Source: CAZOZZ01 sp965262425 (GTDB lineage Bacteria > Acidobacteriota > Terriglobia > 20CM-2-55-15). Taken from it: DNA of 64,000 nucleotides. The translations under genes and the position numbers were made by a program. Of this stretch, positions 35,524 through 45,900 are shown one piece after another. The stretch lies in contig OZ253536.1 in assembly GCA_965262425.1 (NCBI GenBank), positions 3,472,001-3,536,000 on the forward strand. The letters are read 5' to 3'. The number at the start of each line of letters is the position of its first letter. Position 1 is the first letter of the stretch. Below the pieces are notes generated by a model. The model searched no databases and was not told the DNA's origin. It was given only the letters and a program-made list of their open reading frames with translations.

Positions 35524-36366
35524 TTACTGAACGAGGTACCCGTCACGCGTGCGGATTTTCAGGTTTCGGCCCGGAACTTCGACACGGATGGAATGGTATC
35601 CCTTTTCGGGGGAGGCGTGGTATCCGAGATAATACTGATTGCGCAGCTCGTTATTGATCTTTCTCAGAGCTTCGGCGACAGGCGCACCCCTTTCGACCAG
35701 AATGACGCTCCCGCCCGTCATGGAGGCAAGGCCTTCGAGTGTGTGCATGTCGATCAGGATGGGCGCGCCCATCGCGACGAAATACAACAAGGCCATGTGG
35801 CTCTGTGCGGACCGGACGACGGCCGTGTAGGAAGTTTCGCTTCGATTGTCTTTGCCGTCCGACAGGACGATCAGGGCCTTTCTCTGGTTGCTCCCGCCAC
35901 TGACCGTCGAAATCCCGGAATACAACGCATCATAGAAAACCGATGTTCCCCACGATCGAAGCCTGGCCAGGGCCCCGGGCAGTTGCCTCCGGTCCTGATA
36001 GAAGTTGTGAACGATGTCGGCCTCTATCGCGAACGACATGACAAATGTTTCATCTGCTGAGGACTGTCCTAAAGCAAACTCCTCAACGCCAGACCGGATC
36101 GATCCCAGGACATCGGCGGAACTACCGCTATTGTCGATCAGAACTCCCACGCTGGTACCCAGGTCGTCCCTCTTTTCGAAGATTTCGATCGGCAAACGCC
36201 GGTCGTCCTCAAACAGCCGAAAGTCGTCCTGCTCCAGATCGGTTACGAAGTTTCCGAACTCGTCCTGAACGGTGGCAAAGATGCTGACGAGGTTGACGTC
36301 TACACGCAGGGTCGACTGCAACGGCAGGAGAACCGGCAGCGCTAGAAGTAAGGTGACGTACCTCAT
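35524..36366 (-). CDS. Exported VWFA-domain protein, acidobacterial family
   Basis: 280 residues from an ATG at 36366 with GGGAGG upstream. The signal peptide MRYVTLLLALPVLLPLQS is followed by a beta-rich DVNLVSIFATVQDEFGNFVT segment. The VWFA domain follows, with a MIDAS-like GVLIDNSGSSADVL (DxSxS variant) and DGKDNRSE. This matches the VWFA-related acidobacterial family TIGR03436, a lineage marker. It is presumably a secreted adhesion or assembly factor. It starts 6 bases after the stop of the giant fusion gene, so it is in the same operon. Confidence 0.87.
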   Translation of the reverse strand: MRYVTLLLALPVLLPLQSTLRVDVNLVSIFATVQDEFGNFVTDLEQDDFRLFEDDRRLPIEIFEKRDDLGTSVGVLIDNSGSSADVLGSIRSGVEEFALGQSSADETFVMSFAIEADIVHNFYQDRRQLPGALARLRSWGTSVFYDALYSGISTVSGGSNQRKALIVLSDGKDNRSETSYTAVVRSAQSHMALLYFVAMGAPILIDMHTLEGLASMTGGSVILVERGAPVAEALRKINNELRNQYYLGYHASPEKGYHSIRVEVPGRNLKIRTRDGYLVQ

Positions 36367-36371
36367 CTCTG

Positions 36372-39300
36372 TTATCCTCCCAGGCTCCGTCGCAGCTTGT
36401 AAATGTCCGTGTGGGTGGGGAAAATCCGTGCGCCTTTGTCGAGCACACGCCGAGCGTCGGCCCACATCTGATTTGCCATATAGATTCTAGCGAGGCGTGT
36501 GTAGATCTGGGCATCCCGATCGAGCGCATACACCGTCAGAAATTCGAGATGCTCGATCGCCGCATCCGATTCTCCCCGCTCTTCAAGCACCTCGGCCAGA
36601 CGGAAGCGGGCGAGATAAGAATACGGTTCAAAACCGAGGGCCGTTCGGAATGCGCTCAGTGCTTCATCCGTCCTTCCAGCGGACATCAGGTAGTCGCCCA
36701 ACAGCGCCCAGTAGAAAGCGATCGGATCCGGATCCGTCTGGACGTATTGCTGCATCCAGTAAATACCCTCATCCCAGATTTGCATCTGTGCGTTCAGTTC
36801 CGCAAGTTTAAGGACGACATCCATACGAGTCGGGTCCAGCGTCGCCACTCGGATGTAGTGGAGCATGGCTCGTCCTTGATCTCCCATTGCCTCTCGCAAC
36901 AAACCCCACAATTCTTCTCGCTCGACCCCGTACGGATCGATATCAACAGCGAGTTCCTCCGCTCGCAGCAATGACCCTTCCGCCTCATCGAACTGCCGGG
37001 AGTCGATGTTCAGGCGGGCCATGGCAATATACAGACTCTCCTCTGAGGTTCGTTCGATCAGAGCCAGCTCCCGCACGGCCTGTCCGGCAAAAACAACTTC
37101 GCTCTTCGCCAGCAACGGCTCCATGATCGCCATGTATGCCCGTTCTCGATCCTCGTCCGGCAGTTCGGGAGGGAACAGAGACGTTTTATACTCGCTGAGT
37201 AACTCCGTGTTGAGATCCCAGGTCTGAGCGAACAGGTTGCGGGGCGCGTGGAACTCGAGCAGTGGGTGATCATCGGTGTTTCGGAGCGCGCCGATCGAGA
37301 ACTCACGCACCTGGTCACTCGACATGACGTAGTGGGCAAGGATCCCAACCGGATCGCTCAAGGACATCTGATCCTTGAAGTCCCGCCTCACTGTGGCATC
37401 CGCGGCAACTATTCGATCCATGCGCTCGACGTCCAGGTGATACGGTTGATGACCTCCGAGGAGCACGAGGTCGCCGACTCCCATATCCCACACCGATACT
37501 TCGGGAAACTGCCGCTGGAACTCTGCAAAAACCATGCGCAGGTCATCGGGGGACAGTTCATACAGCTGGATCCACTGCGCGAAGATACCATCCGGGTTCA
37601 GCGCCGACGCGGCCAGTTCATAGAACTCCGATGTAAAAAGACTTCCAACTCCCGCAATCCAAGGATTTGACGGTTCGGAAATAATAATGTCGTAGGTTTC
37701 GGGACTGATGTTCAGATAGTTGCGGGCATCCCCATAAATGATGTTCACCTTGGGATGATCGTAACTACCGCGGTTGATTTCGTCGAACCAGGGACCCGCC
37801 TCGACTACAGCGGGTTCAATCTCGACGCAGTCCACGCGCACGACCTCCGGGAAAACGGTGGCCGCACCCGCACTGACACCCGATCCATAACCGATGACGA
37901 GGACCTTTTCCGGAGATGGATGGTGGAAGCCAGGCAGGTAGGACAGGAGGAGTTGGGTCGTCATGTCCTCCCCATTTGAGGCGTCTACCTTTCCGTTTGT
38001 CCGAAGACCGACGTAATTGTTGCCGCGGCGAACCGAGATGCTGGCATTCTTGCCTTCGGAAAAAAATACGACGTCCGTGTCGGTGTAGTGCTCCTCGATA
38101 AGAAGTTCGGGACGAGTTTCAAATTGACGGGCGTAGATCAGGACGCCGCGATCCATGGAACTGGGATCCCAGAACAGCCCTCCCTGCATCGCCAGGGTGG
38201 CAGTCAGGAGCAGTCCGACGGAGGACCAACGGGCGATCGCAAACGCACCTTTCTCTTCTGACAGAAGAAACAACGCGAGAGCCGAGTTCAGAAAGAGTCC
38301 GACCAGCACCGTCCGTTCCGTCCCAATAAAAGGTATCAGGAAGAACCCGGCGGCGAGCGAACCGAGAATCGCTCCGACCGTATTGATGGAATAAGCACTT
38401 CCGATCCGACGGCCCAGGATCTGGATGTTTGAAGAGTAAAGCTGGCCGGCAATGGGAAAGGTCGCTCCCATGAAAAAGGTCGCCAGGAACATCAGCGACG
38501 AGCAAACGATGAACTGAATCGTCAGAACCGCGGGGAACGAATAGAAGAGGGCACGAATCAACGAGATCAGAAGATACGGCGCCACAAGATAGCCGATCAT
38601 GAAAACGAGACCGCCGAAGGCGATACCTAGCTGCAACAGGCCGAGGAGACGCAGGCTGACTGAGGGCCGAAAGCGGCTGGCCCAGGAACTGCCCATCGCG
38701 ATGCCGACGAGAAACGTCACCAGCATAATGGCGAACGAATAAGTCGAACTACCGATGACGGCCGTGAGCGCACGGGTCCAGGCCACTTCATAGACCATTG
38801 CAGCAAAACCGGAAACCGCCAGAGTCAGGAGAACGAAGCGATCCGACTGACTGCCTGCAATGGTTCGAGGTGGGGTTTCGACCGCCTCTACATCCGATTC
38901 GGGTACAACCTCCTGGTTCACATCGAGCCGGATCGCCAGAAGGCCGAGCCCAACGTTTAGTGATGCGATCCACACCGTCGTCAGTTGATTGCCAAGCCCG
39001 GGAATCAGAACCAGTGCCGCGACAAGCGTTCCACATGCCGCCCCGAACGTGTTCAAGGCGTAGAGCGTGCCCACTTTCGAGCCAACCTCTTCGTTACGCT
39101 GGACAAAGAACCGCGTCAGGACGGGGAGGGTGCCCCCCATCAGGAAGGTAGGAACCAGCATGATGACGAACGAAGTGATGAACCGAACCAGCGTATCGGC
39201 GCCGGCTATCTCCGACAGCTCGGCGCCCACGCTCCAGTACAACGTGTCGACCGCACGGAAGGCGAAGGGAACCAGGAGCGCCGAAATCCCTATAAGGATC

Positions 39301-39521
39301 TCCAGAATCCCGTACAGCCGCAACGGACGCTCGCTTCGATCCACCATCGATCCCAACCACCAGCTACCCAGAGCCAGGCCCGACATGAAAGCACCCAGAA
39401 CCGTTGCGATCGAAAAGGAGGTATTGCCAAACACGAGGCCGGTCAGCCGCACCCAGACAACCTCGTAGACCAACCCGGAAGCACCGGACAGAAAGAAGAT
39501 GAAATAGAGAAGTCGCGTCAT
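36372..39521 (-). CDS. MFS-like membrane / spermidine synthase-like / TPR fusion protein
   Basis: 1049 residues. Residues about 1-430 hold two six-helix MFS-like halves, each beginning with LSGASGLVYEVVWVRLTGL- or VSGFAAMVYEVAWTRALTAV-like helices. Residues about 440-740 are a spermidine-synthase-fold methyltransferase-like domain with VLVIGYGSGVSAGA, VDCVEIEPAVVEAG and IYGDARNYLN. The rest is tetratricopeptide repeats, ending FRLAEVLEERGESDAAIEHL. Fused MFS/spermidine synthase proteins are widespread but their reaction is unproven, so polyamine synthesis should not be assumed. Confidence 0.85.
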   Translation of the reverse strand: MTRLLYFIFFLSGASGLVYEVVWVRLTGLVFGNTSFSIATVLGAFMSGLALGSWWLGSMVDRSERPLRLYGILEILIGISALLVPFAFRAVDTLYWSVGAELSEIAGADTLVRFITSFVIMLVPTFLMGGTLPVLTRFFVQRNEEVGSKVGTLYALNTFGAACGTLVAALVLIPGLGNQLTTVWIASLNVGLGLLAIRLDVNQEVVPESDVEAVETPPRTIAGSQSDRFVLLTLAVSGFAAMVYEVAWTRALTAVIGSSTYSFAIMLVTFLVGIAMGSSWASRFRPSVSLRLLGLLQLGIAFGGLVFMIGYLVAPYLLISLIRALFYSFPAVLTIQFIVCSSLMFLATFFMGATFPIAGQLYSSNIQILGRRIGSAYSINTVGAILGSLAAGFFLIPFIGTERTVLVGLFLNSALALFLLSEEKGAFAIARWSSVGLLLTATLAMQGGLFWDPSSMDRGVLIYARQFETRPELLIEEHYTDTDVVFFSEGKNASISVRRGNNYVGLRTNGKVDASNGEDMTTQLLLSYLPGFHHPSPEKVLVIGYGSGVSAGAATVFPEVVRVDCVEIEPAVVEAGPWFDEINRGSYDHPKVNIIYGDARNYLNISPETYDIIISEPSNPWIAGVGSLFTSEFYELAASALNPDGIFAQWIQLYELSPDDLRMVFAEFQRQFPEVSVWDMGVGDLVLLGGHQPYHLDVERMDRIVAADATVRRDFKDQMSLSDPVGILAHYVMSSDQVREFSIGALRNTDDHPLLEFHAPRNLFAQTWDLNTELLSEYKTSLFPPELPDEDRERAYMAIMEPLLAKSEVVFAGQAVRELALIERTSEESLYIAMARLNIDSRQFDEAEGSLLRAEELAVDIDPYGVEREELWGLLREAMGDQGRAMLHYIRVATLDPTRMDVVLKLAELNAQMQIWDEGIYWMQQYVQTDPDPIAFYWALLGDYLMSAGRTDEALSAFRTALGFEPYSYLARFRLAEVLEERGESDAAIEHLEFLTVYALDRDAQIYTRLARIYMANQMWADARRVLDKGARIFPTHTDIYKLRRSLGG

Positions 39522-39626
39522 GCTGGTTGAGGTATTCAGGGTGTGGCCAATTCCGAAGTCTTAAGCAGATTAACGCAGATCACGGCGATTTTGGGGAAGT
39601 CTTGGAAGCCAGGTAAGAGCCAGGAG

Positions 39627-40355
39627 TTAATTCTCGGAGGTGGGATGCGGCAGGGAAATTGTAAAGACGGTGTCCGGGAGATTGCTCTGGACCTCGATTC
39701 GGCCCCGGAGTTCCTCGACAACGATCCGACGCGTGATGTACAGCCCGAGGCCGGTTCCCATGTGCCCTTTGGTTGTGAAAAATGGTTCAAACACCCGGGA
39801 GAGGTCGGCTTCCGCAATTCCACGGCCGGTGTCGGACACTTCGATGCGAACCTCCGTTGGTTCGTTCCGTACCGTGACTCCCAATCGACGGTCGAAACAA
39901 TCTTCCATCGCATCCGCGGCATTCTGGAATAGATTGATCAATACCTGAACGAGCATGTTGCGGTCCACCGATATCGCAGTCGACTCGTCCGCAACGTGGA
40001 CCTCGAGCCTGACGCTTCTCAATACGAGATAGGGCTCGACGAACCGAAAGGCGTCATGAACCAGTTCGCCCGCGTCACATATCTCGATGCGGGACGGATG
40101 TTTCCGGCTAAAGTCGAGCATCCGGGCCGCAAGCTGTCCAAGGCGGTCCGAAGCGGCGGATGCCGCCAGGACGTGGTCGCGCACTGGATCGTCCGATGAA
40201 GTCTGTTCTTCGATCTGGCGAAGGTATTCCTGAATCAGCATCAGGGGATTGGCAACGTCATGGGCAAAACACGCGGAAAGCTCCCCGATCGAGATGCAGG
40301 AGGCGGCCCGCCGAATCGGTTTCCGCGGAAAGAGGTACCCCGGGAGCCCGATCAT
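39627..40355 (-). CDS. Soluble orphan histidine kinase (no sensor domain)
   Basis: 242 residues: the H box ACFAHDVANPLMLIQEYL with His32, then an ATPase core with LINLFQNAADAMED (N), VSDTGRGIAEADL (G1), VFEPFFTTK (F) and GTGLGLYITRR (G2). No membrane segment, sensor or receiver is present and the N-terminus is only about 25 residues long. A different frame just upstream remains open back to the sigma factor stop, so an N-terminal frameshift is possible. It follows the sigma factor gene on the same strand, suggesting a phosphorylation input to that locus. Confidence 0.83.
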   Translation of the reverse strand: MIGLPGYLFPRKPIRRAASCISIGELSACFAHDVANPLMLIQEYLRQIEEQTSSDDPVRDHVLAASAASDRLGQLAARMLDFSRKHPSRIEICDAGELVHDAFRFVEPYLVLRSVRLEVHVADESTAISVDRNMLVQVLINLFQNAADAMEDCFDRRLGVTVRNEPTEVRIEVSDTGRGIAEADLSRVFEPFFTTKGHMGTGLGLYITRRIVVEELRGRIEVQSNLPDTVFTISLPHPTSEN

Positions 40356-40391
40356 CCGCGAACTGCTCCATCCACCACGAAGGGTAGGGCA

Positions 40392-41048
40392 TCATCGAAG
40401 TTTCCTTCGCATTCTGTTCAGGACTGCTTCAATCCCGGAAACGCTGAGGCTGAATACAGGAAACGCCGCCAATTCGGGAGCGGTAAAACCATCAATATAG
40501 TGGAGCTTGAAGATCAGGAGGTTGCGTGCCGCGTTCTTGCGGTCGTCGTCGCTCTGGAGAACGCGCTCGACATCTATCCAGGACAGCAAGGCACCGACCG
40601 ATTTGGAATCGAGATCAGCCCCGTCAACACGGGAGTTCTCAATCATCTCTTTTGCATGATCTATGGAAATCACTTGTGCCTGCCTTTTTTCGGCCATCTG
40701 GTACCGAAAATGATCGACGACCACACTCGCGGCGATCCGTGCCAGGAACACCTTTACGGCGAACTCGGACTTCCCTCGGAACGACTGCAGTATCCGACCG
40801 TCGTTTTGAACGAGACGGACATACACTTCCTGCGCCAGGTCCAGAATAACTTCGCGAATCCCATCCTGGCGCCCTGTCGAAATACGGCAGGCGCGAAGAA
40901 GGTAGAGAAAAATCCTCCGCTGGAAGCGCCGCTGAAACTCCTCCCAGATGTCGAGATCGGTCAGGCGGCGACCACACTCCCGGAGTAGATCGGGAGAAGA
41001 AGCACCCTCCGGATCTGTCAGACGAAGATGTGAAACAGATGCTGGCAT
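40392..41048 (-). CDS. Sigma-70 family (ECF-like) RNA polymerase sigma factor
   Basis: 218 residues. Region 2 is in FRGKSEFAVKVFLARIAASV and VVDHFRYQMAEKRQAQ; region 4 is in IFKLHYIDGFTAPELAAFPV and VSGIEAVLNRMRRKL. The region 4 helix-turn-helix is somewhat degenerate. The start at 41048 lies 10 bases after the anti-sigma stop, with no strong Shine-Dalgarno, so expression probably depends on coupling. Gene order anti-sigma then sigma is the reverse of the usual ECF order. Confidence 0.78.
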   Translation of the reverse strand: MPASVSHLRLTDPEGASSPDLLRECGRRLTDLDIWEEFQRRFQRRIFLYLLRACRISTGRQDGIREVILDLAQEVYVRLVQNDGRILQSFRGKSEFAVKVFLARIAASVVVDHFRYQMAEKRQAQVISIDHAKEMIENSRVDGADLDSKSVGALLSWIDVERVLQSDDDRKNAARNLLIFKLHYIDGFTAPELAAFPVFSLSVSGIEAVLNRMRRKLR

Positions 41049-41058
41049 GCGAGTTGCT

Positions 41059-41919
41059 CTAGTTGGCCCCTTCCATCCGAGTCTGAATCTCACTTGCCCA
41101 GTCGGATTCGGAATCCAGGCTCAGATATCGTTCGGAGAAACTCCGGGTCATACCAGGCAGGCCCCGCCGTTCATACAGAAGTACGATGTTGTATACCGCT
41201 GGAACGAAAGAAAACTCGAGACCTATGGCCGCTTCAAACTCTCGTTGTGCCTTCTGCAGGTTGTTGTCCAGCTCGGCTCGGGTTTCGGCATGTCTTTCGA
41301 GATATGCGACGCCCAGGTCGTTACGAACCGCAGGCTCGTCGGGCGTCTGCGTCACAGCCAGTTCGAGGTGTCGAATTGCCTCATCGAAATCGCCGGCAAG
41401 CAGAAATTCGATGCCACTGATGTGGTTGGTCGCTCCCATCCGGCGCAACTGCGCTGCTTCGGCCGCCTCGACTGGGAACTCACTGTTCGCCGGAGACCGT
41501 GTAACGACTCGAGCCAGGTATTGCTGATCGGAAAGTCGGGCCTCAAACGGGCGATAGTTTTCGAGCAAACCCTTCGCCATTGCTTCTGGCGTCTCCGCGT
41601 CAGGACGATCTAAACCAAGAAAAACGCCTAAGCTGACCACCAGCAACAGTGAAGCCGCCAGACCGATCCATCCCCTGGCAACCCAACCGGACTTCTCCGG
41701 CACTGGGCGTTCGGCCCAACTGTTGATTGCTTCCTCGACGACCGAATCCTCCTCCTTGAGCACTGTTTCATCGAGAATTCGCATATAGAACGCCAACTGA
41801 CTCCGACACTCGTCGCAGCCCACAAGATGTTGTTCGGTCGCTGCACGAAGGGCTGGATCCAGGAGTCCTTCGAGGTAACTGGCTAGCGTCTCTTCATTTA
41901 GGCATTGCTGGGTGTTCAC
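41059..41919 (-). CDS. Membrane anti-sigma factor with zf-HC2 motif and C-terminal TPR
   Basis: 286 residues. The N-terminal zinc anti-sigma motif HLVGCDECRSQL has His31, Cys35 and Cys38. One membrane helix lies at about 83-105 (GWIGLAASLLLVVSLGVFLG). The C-terminal half has tetratricopeptide repeats (FLLAGDFDEAIRHLELAV and AVYNIVLLYERRG). By the usual topology the zinc domain holds the sigma factor in the cytoplasm and the TPR part faces the periplasm. The start is a GTG with GGGGAG upstream. Divergent from the Tat protein/CHAT operon. Confidence 0.85.
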   Translation of the reverse strand: MNTQQCLNEETLASYLEGLLDPALRAATEQHLVGCDECRSQLAFYMRILDETVLKEEDSVVEEAINSWAERPVPEKSGWVARGWIGLAASLLLVVSLGVFLGLDRPDAETPEAMAKGLLENYRPFEARLSDQQYLARVVTRSPANSEFPVEAAEAAQLRRMGATNHISGIEFLLAGDFDEAIRHLELAVTQTPDEPAVRNDLGVAYLERHAETRAELDNNLQKAQREFEAAIGLEFSFVPAVYNIVLLYERRGLPGMTRSFSERYLSLDSESDWASEIQTRMEGAN

Positions 41920-42109
41920 GGTTTTGCTCCCCTTTACTCAGAGAATTCTGTCCCCTTAACTAAGAAGACGTAAAAACCGGATCAAACCACACAAATTTTA
42001 TTTGGCATGTCTACGAGCCGGGGCTACGTCTCTTAGAGCAGAGACTCCTGTGGTCTCGACCAGACCTCCACTTGAAACGTCAATCAATTCGAAACATAAG
42101 GAGCAAACC

Positions 42110-42895
42110 ATGAATCGACGAGATTTCATGACAGTTGTCGGCGGCGCGGGTGCCGCCTCGATCCTCGGAAGTTCTTCTCTACTGGCCTCTTCGGAAAAAA
42201 CGACACCACTCTACGTACGGGGACTGGTGATGCTGTCGTTCAGCGACGACAATTACCTTCGCATCGCGCTCCCCAAGGCGCATGCACACAAGGCTACCTT
42301 AACTATCGTCCCCAACGAAGGTGATCGACGTTACACGGAGATCAAGGGGCATGGCGCCCTGGAAGGAGTCCGTCACGACGGCACCAAGCCGGAAGTGCGG
42401 CTTCCGGAGCTGCTACATATCCGGGAAATCTATCGTGATGCGGTTCCCCGCCTGGAAGACAACCAGTCGACCATATCTGTCCCATGGTCTGCCGTTCGAT
42501 CGATCACTACGAACACCGTCAGCAAGGATCGCTGGACTTTCATTCGCACGGACACCGGTGAAGAGGTCCATTCGGTACGCCCACGCAAGATTGCAGAGTC
42601 CATCAAGATTGAACTACTATCTTCAAGTACGCTGAAACTGAACAACGGAAAGGTTTCCGTCGCGCTCGGCGAAGTGGAAGAACTCTGGACCGACTTCGTG
42701 CCGGTGGGTGACAAGGTCGGCGATTTTGTGGATCATTTTGCACACTACCTGCCGTATGTGGAGACCGGAAATGCGTTCCCTGTGCTGCCGAAAAGGCTGG
42801 GACGAGTTCGCCGACAAACTAAAGCTCCGGCCGTGGGGAATTCGTTCGCCATGGCTTTCCCCAGCCCGATTTGTTTTCTGATCCGGCTGGACTGA
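42110..42895 (+). CDS. Tat-exported uncharacterised protein upstream of the CHAT gene
   Basis: 261 residues. The start ATG at 42110 has AAGGAG upstream, and the N-terminus MNRRDFMTVVGGAGAASILG is a twin-arginine signal. The mature part is beta-rich (GLVMLSFSDDNYLRIALPKA, WTFIRTDTGEEVHSVRPRKI, SSTLKLNNGKVSVALGEVEE) and shows no known catalytic motif. It is 13 bases upstream of the CHAT gene and presumably in one operon with it. It could be a substrate, inhibitor or partner of the peptidase; that is inference from position only. Confidence 0.7.
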   Translation: MNRRDFMTVVGGAGAASILGSSSLLASSEKTTPLYVRGLVMLSFSDDNYLRIALPKAHAHKATLTIVPNEGDRRYTEIKGHGALEGVRHDGTKPEVRLPELLHIREIYRDAVPRLEDNQSTISVPWSAVRSITTNTVSKDRWTFIRTDTGEEVHSVRPRKIAESIKIELLSSSTLKLNNGKVSVALGEVEELWTDFVPVGDKVGDFVDHFAHYLPYVETGNAFPVLPKRLGRVRRQTKAPAVGNSFAMAFPSPICFLIRLD

Positions 42896-42908
42896 TCGCA
42901 AGAACAAT

Positions 42909-45900
42909 ATGGCCTCCCGTCTTTCCCGAACTGCCGGATGCGTCGGCATGATTGCCGTTGTTGCCCTGGTTTCGGTCCGATGCGCCCCGAGGGAATCGAC
43001 TGAAGCTATCGCAGAGCGTTTGATCCGTGGCGCTTTCGCGACTTCGCGACCGACGGGAGGTCGTCTCTTCGGTTTTCCGTATGCCCAACCCGCCTCACAG
43101 AACACAACCTCCGAAGGGCTCGATCAAGCAGGTCTCCTCCTGGCCACGCTGCGACCCGACTCCGTGGCAACGAATCGACTCAAAACCTACATAGACATTG
43201 TTCGTGCCAGGTGGAAAAAAGCGGCCGAGCAACTGCGATGGCAGGTTTCCGCCTACCCCGATGATCCTGGATTTCTAAACGATTTGGGGGTCGTCTACAT
43301 GGAGATCGGGCGTCGAGACGCAGTCTACATGTTCGAGGCGCTGTCGCTGTTTGAAGCTGCATCCAAAGTGGCGCCCACAGCGGCCGAACCGGCTTTCAAC
43401 CTCGTTTTGACGTACAGGCAACTGAACCAGGAACAAAAGGCGGCAGCCGCGCTCGATTCCTACCGGACACTCGATCCGGCAATGGACTCTGTTCGGGAGC
43501 TGGCCGCACACCAGCCCCGTGCCGAACGGATCGCGGGTGACATTCGAAATCTGAAGAAAGCGCTGTCGGAAGGAGAGGCCCGCTCTGCCTGGATCACCGC
43601 CGAGCAGAACCCGGATGCCTGGTCGCAGGTTCTGCTCGAAATGACGATGGGCGGAAACAGCTTCCAGGGCGATGGATCGGCGGTTCATGAAGTGGCAGAT
43701 CGATTCGCGGAGAGGTTCGGAGACGAGACTGGCCCTGCGATCCTGCTTCCTCTGGGCTCGGGGCACAACGATCGCGTCCTTGCTGCGAGAAAAGCCGTGG
43801 TCGAGGCTCGGTCGGAATATCGAGCCAGACGTTATCGCGAGAGCCTGCGCGTTCTTGATCATGCGGCCAATCTCCTGGAGGGATCGGACTCGGAATTCGA
43901 TCGGCTGTGGATCGAGATCGCCCGTGCCGATGCGCTGATCTGGGACAGACAGTTGGATGCCGCTCGAATGATCCTGCAATCGGTCGTCGATAGCTCGCGG
44001 CGGAACAACTTCAAGTGGCTGCTCGGCCGCGCCCTGACGGTGTACGGAACCGACTACCGGCTCTCTGGGAGTCGGCCGGATATGATCGAGCACCTCGAGG
44101 AAGCCCTCGAAGTGTACGAGAGCATCGGCGCGCGGGGCGAGTCCACACGCGCTCGATTCTATCTCGCCAACTATCTTCGTTTTGAGGGTCGTACGACTGA
44201 CAGTCTGAACATGGCACATCAAGCGCTGGAAGTGGTTCCACCGAATGATCACGGACGACACTATCAACTTCTCTGGATTACCGGTTCGAACCTGGCGCTT
44301 CGGGGTGATCCCAAACAGGCGGCAGCGTATTACGTCGAAGCTGCCGTGAGAGCGGAACTGGCGAATGACCCGGTCGGATCTGCTCAGATCAACATCGAAC
44401 TGGCCGAGATTTACGAAAACGATTCGAGAAGCGACCTGGCGGACCAGCACATTCAGCGGGCCGAAGCTTCGTTAGGGAAAAGGCAGTCCACCGATCTGGT
44501 CGCATCGTTGATCGATGTAATCGTGACACTCGGCAAGTCCCGGATTCTCGAGGGGCGCGGGAAGTCCGATGAGGCCTTGAACCTCCTGGTCGAAAAACTT
44601 CCCTTGCTTGACCGTGAAAGCATCGAGACGGTCTACAGCCACCAGTACCGGTCCGCGATGGCCGAAACGCTGCTCGGCGCCGGTAGAAAGGAGGGTGCGC
44701 GCAAACAGTTCGACCTCGCCGTTCGGGCAGTGGACCGTGAAGACGATATGTTTACCTCAACTGCCCGGCTGGCGTTCGATCCAAGACGAAGACGTGTTTA
44801 CGAGTCCGCGATCGGATTCGAATTCGACGAAGGTAACCTCGAACAAGCCTGGGAATACGCGCAGCGTTACCGCGCCAGGCTCCTCGAGGAAATGCTCGGC
44901 CAGTACGCACCCGAGCACGAGGGATTTGCCGACCGGGTCGCCGCGATGAGCGACCGTCGGGCGGCGCTTGGCGATACCCATCTGCTCGAATACACGGTCT
45001 TGAAGGATCGGCTGCTCGTCTGGCTGGTGTCCGGGACGGCTCTGGAAGGCTACGCGTATCCGATCAAGCGCGCGGCGCTCGAGGAAAGCGTCGGCCGATT
45101 CCTGGCTATGGTCCGAACCGGTACGCCGGCTGACGAACTGGCCGAAACATCAGTGGAGTTGTATCAGGCATTGATAGGACCCGTATCAGGCCTTCTCCAA
45201 AACACAGTTTCGTTCGCGATCGTTCCCGATCGTATCCTGCACCGGCTGCCGTTCGGGGCTCTGCGATCCCCGGAAGGAGAGTACCTGCTGGAAGAACACC
45301 CTCTTGTTCAGACGCCGAACCTGGCCTATTTCCTCAGTCCGGAATCGCCGCGGGTGAACGATCCGAAACAGATTGCAATGGGTTCGCGTGACCTCGACGT
45401 CTCGATAGGTCAGGAACTGGAGGGACTCGAGGAAAGTTACGACGGGTTGACCAGCTACAACGGGTTCGATGTCGACAGAACACTGTTTCTTGAGGCGCTG
45501 AATGGTGCATCGCTCTTTCACTATGCGGGGCACTCGGCGGTGGACGGCACCAATGCCTTCCGCTCGTCGATCCTCCTCGAGGGCGACGACGAGGGGCCCA
45601 ATGTGATTTCCGCCGCTGACATCGCAAGCTCACGGCTTGCCCCGGATGCCCTGGTTGTCCTTTCGTCGTGCGATTCGTCGGTCGGCAATTCGATCGGAGG
45701 TGCTGGCGTGCGCGGGCTGACGTCCGCGTTTCTGATCGCCGGCGCCGGGGCGGTAGTCGGATCCCTCTGGCCGGTTGAAACGGTCGCCACGAAGGAGTTG
45801 ATGCTTCGCTTTCATCGAAATCGAGCCGGCGGCCGGTCGGTCGTCGATGCCCTGCGGGAAGCGCAACTGTCCTTCATCCAGGATTTCCCGGAACAGGCTC

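Noticed and set aside
36372..39521. Assignment as spermidine synthase speE
   Set aside because: The domain is fused to MFS-like helices and TPRs, and such fusions have no proven polyamine activity.
43275..44450. 391-codon open frame on the minus strand
   Set aside because: It is antisense to the TPR part of the CHAT gene, which has recognisable repeats and catalytic residues. The antisense product shows no family features.
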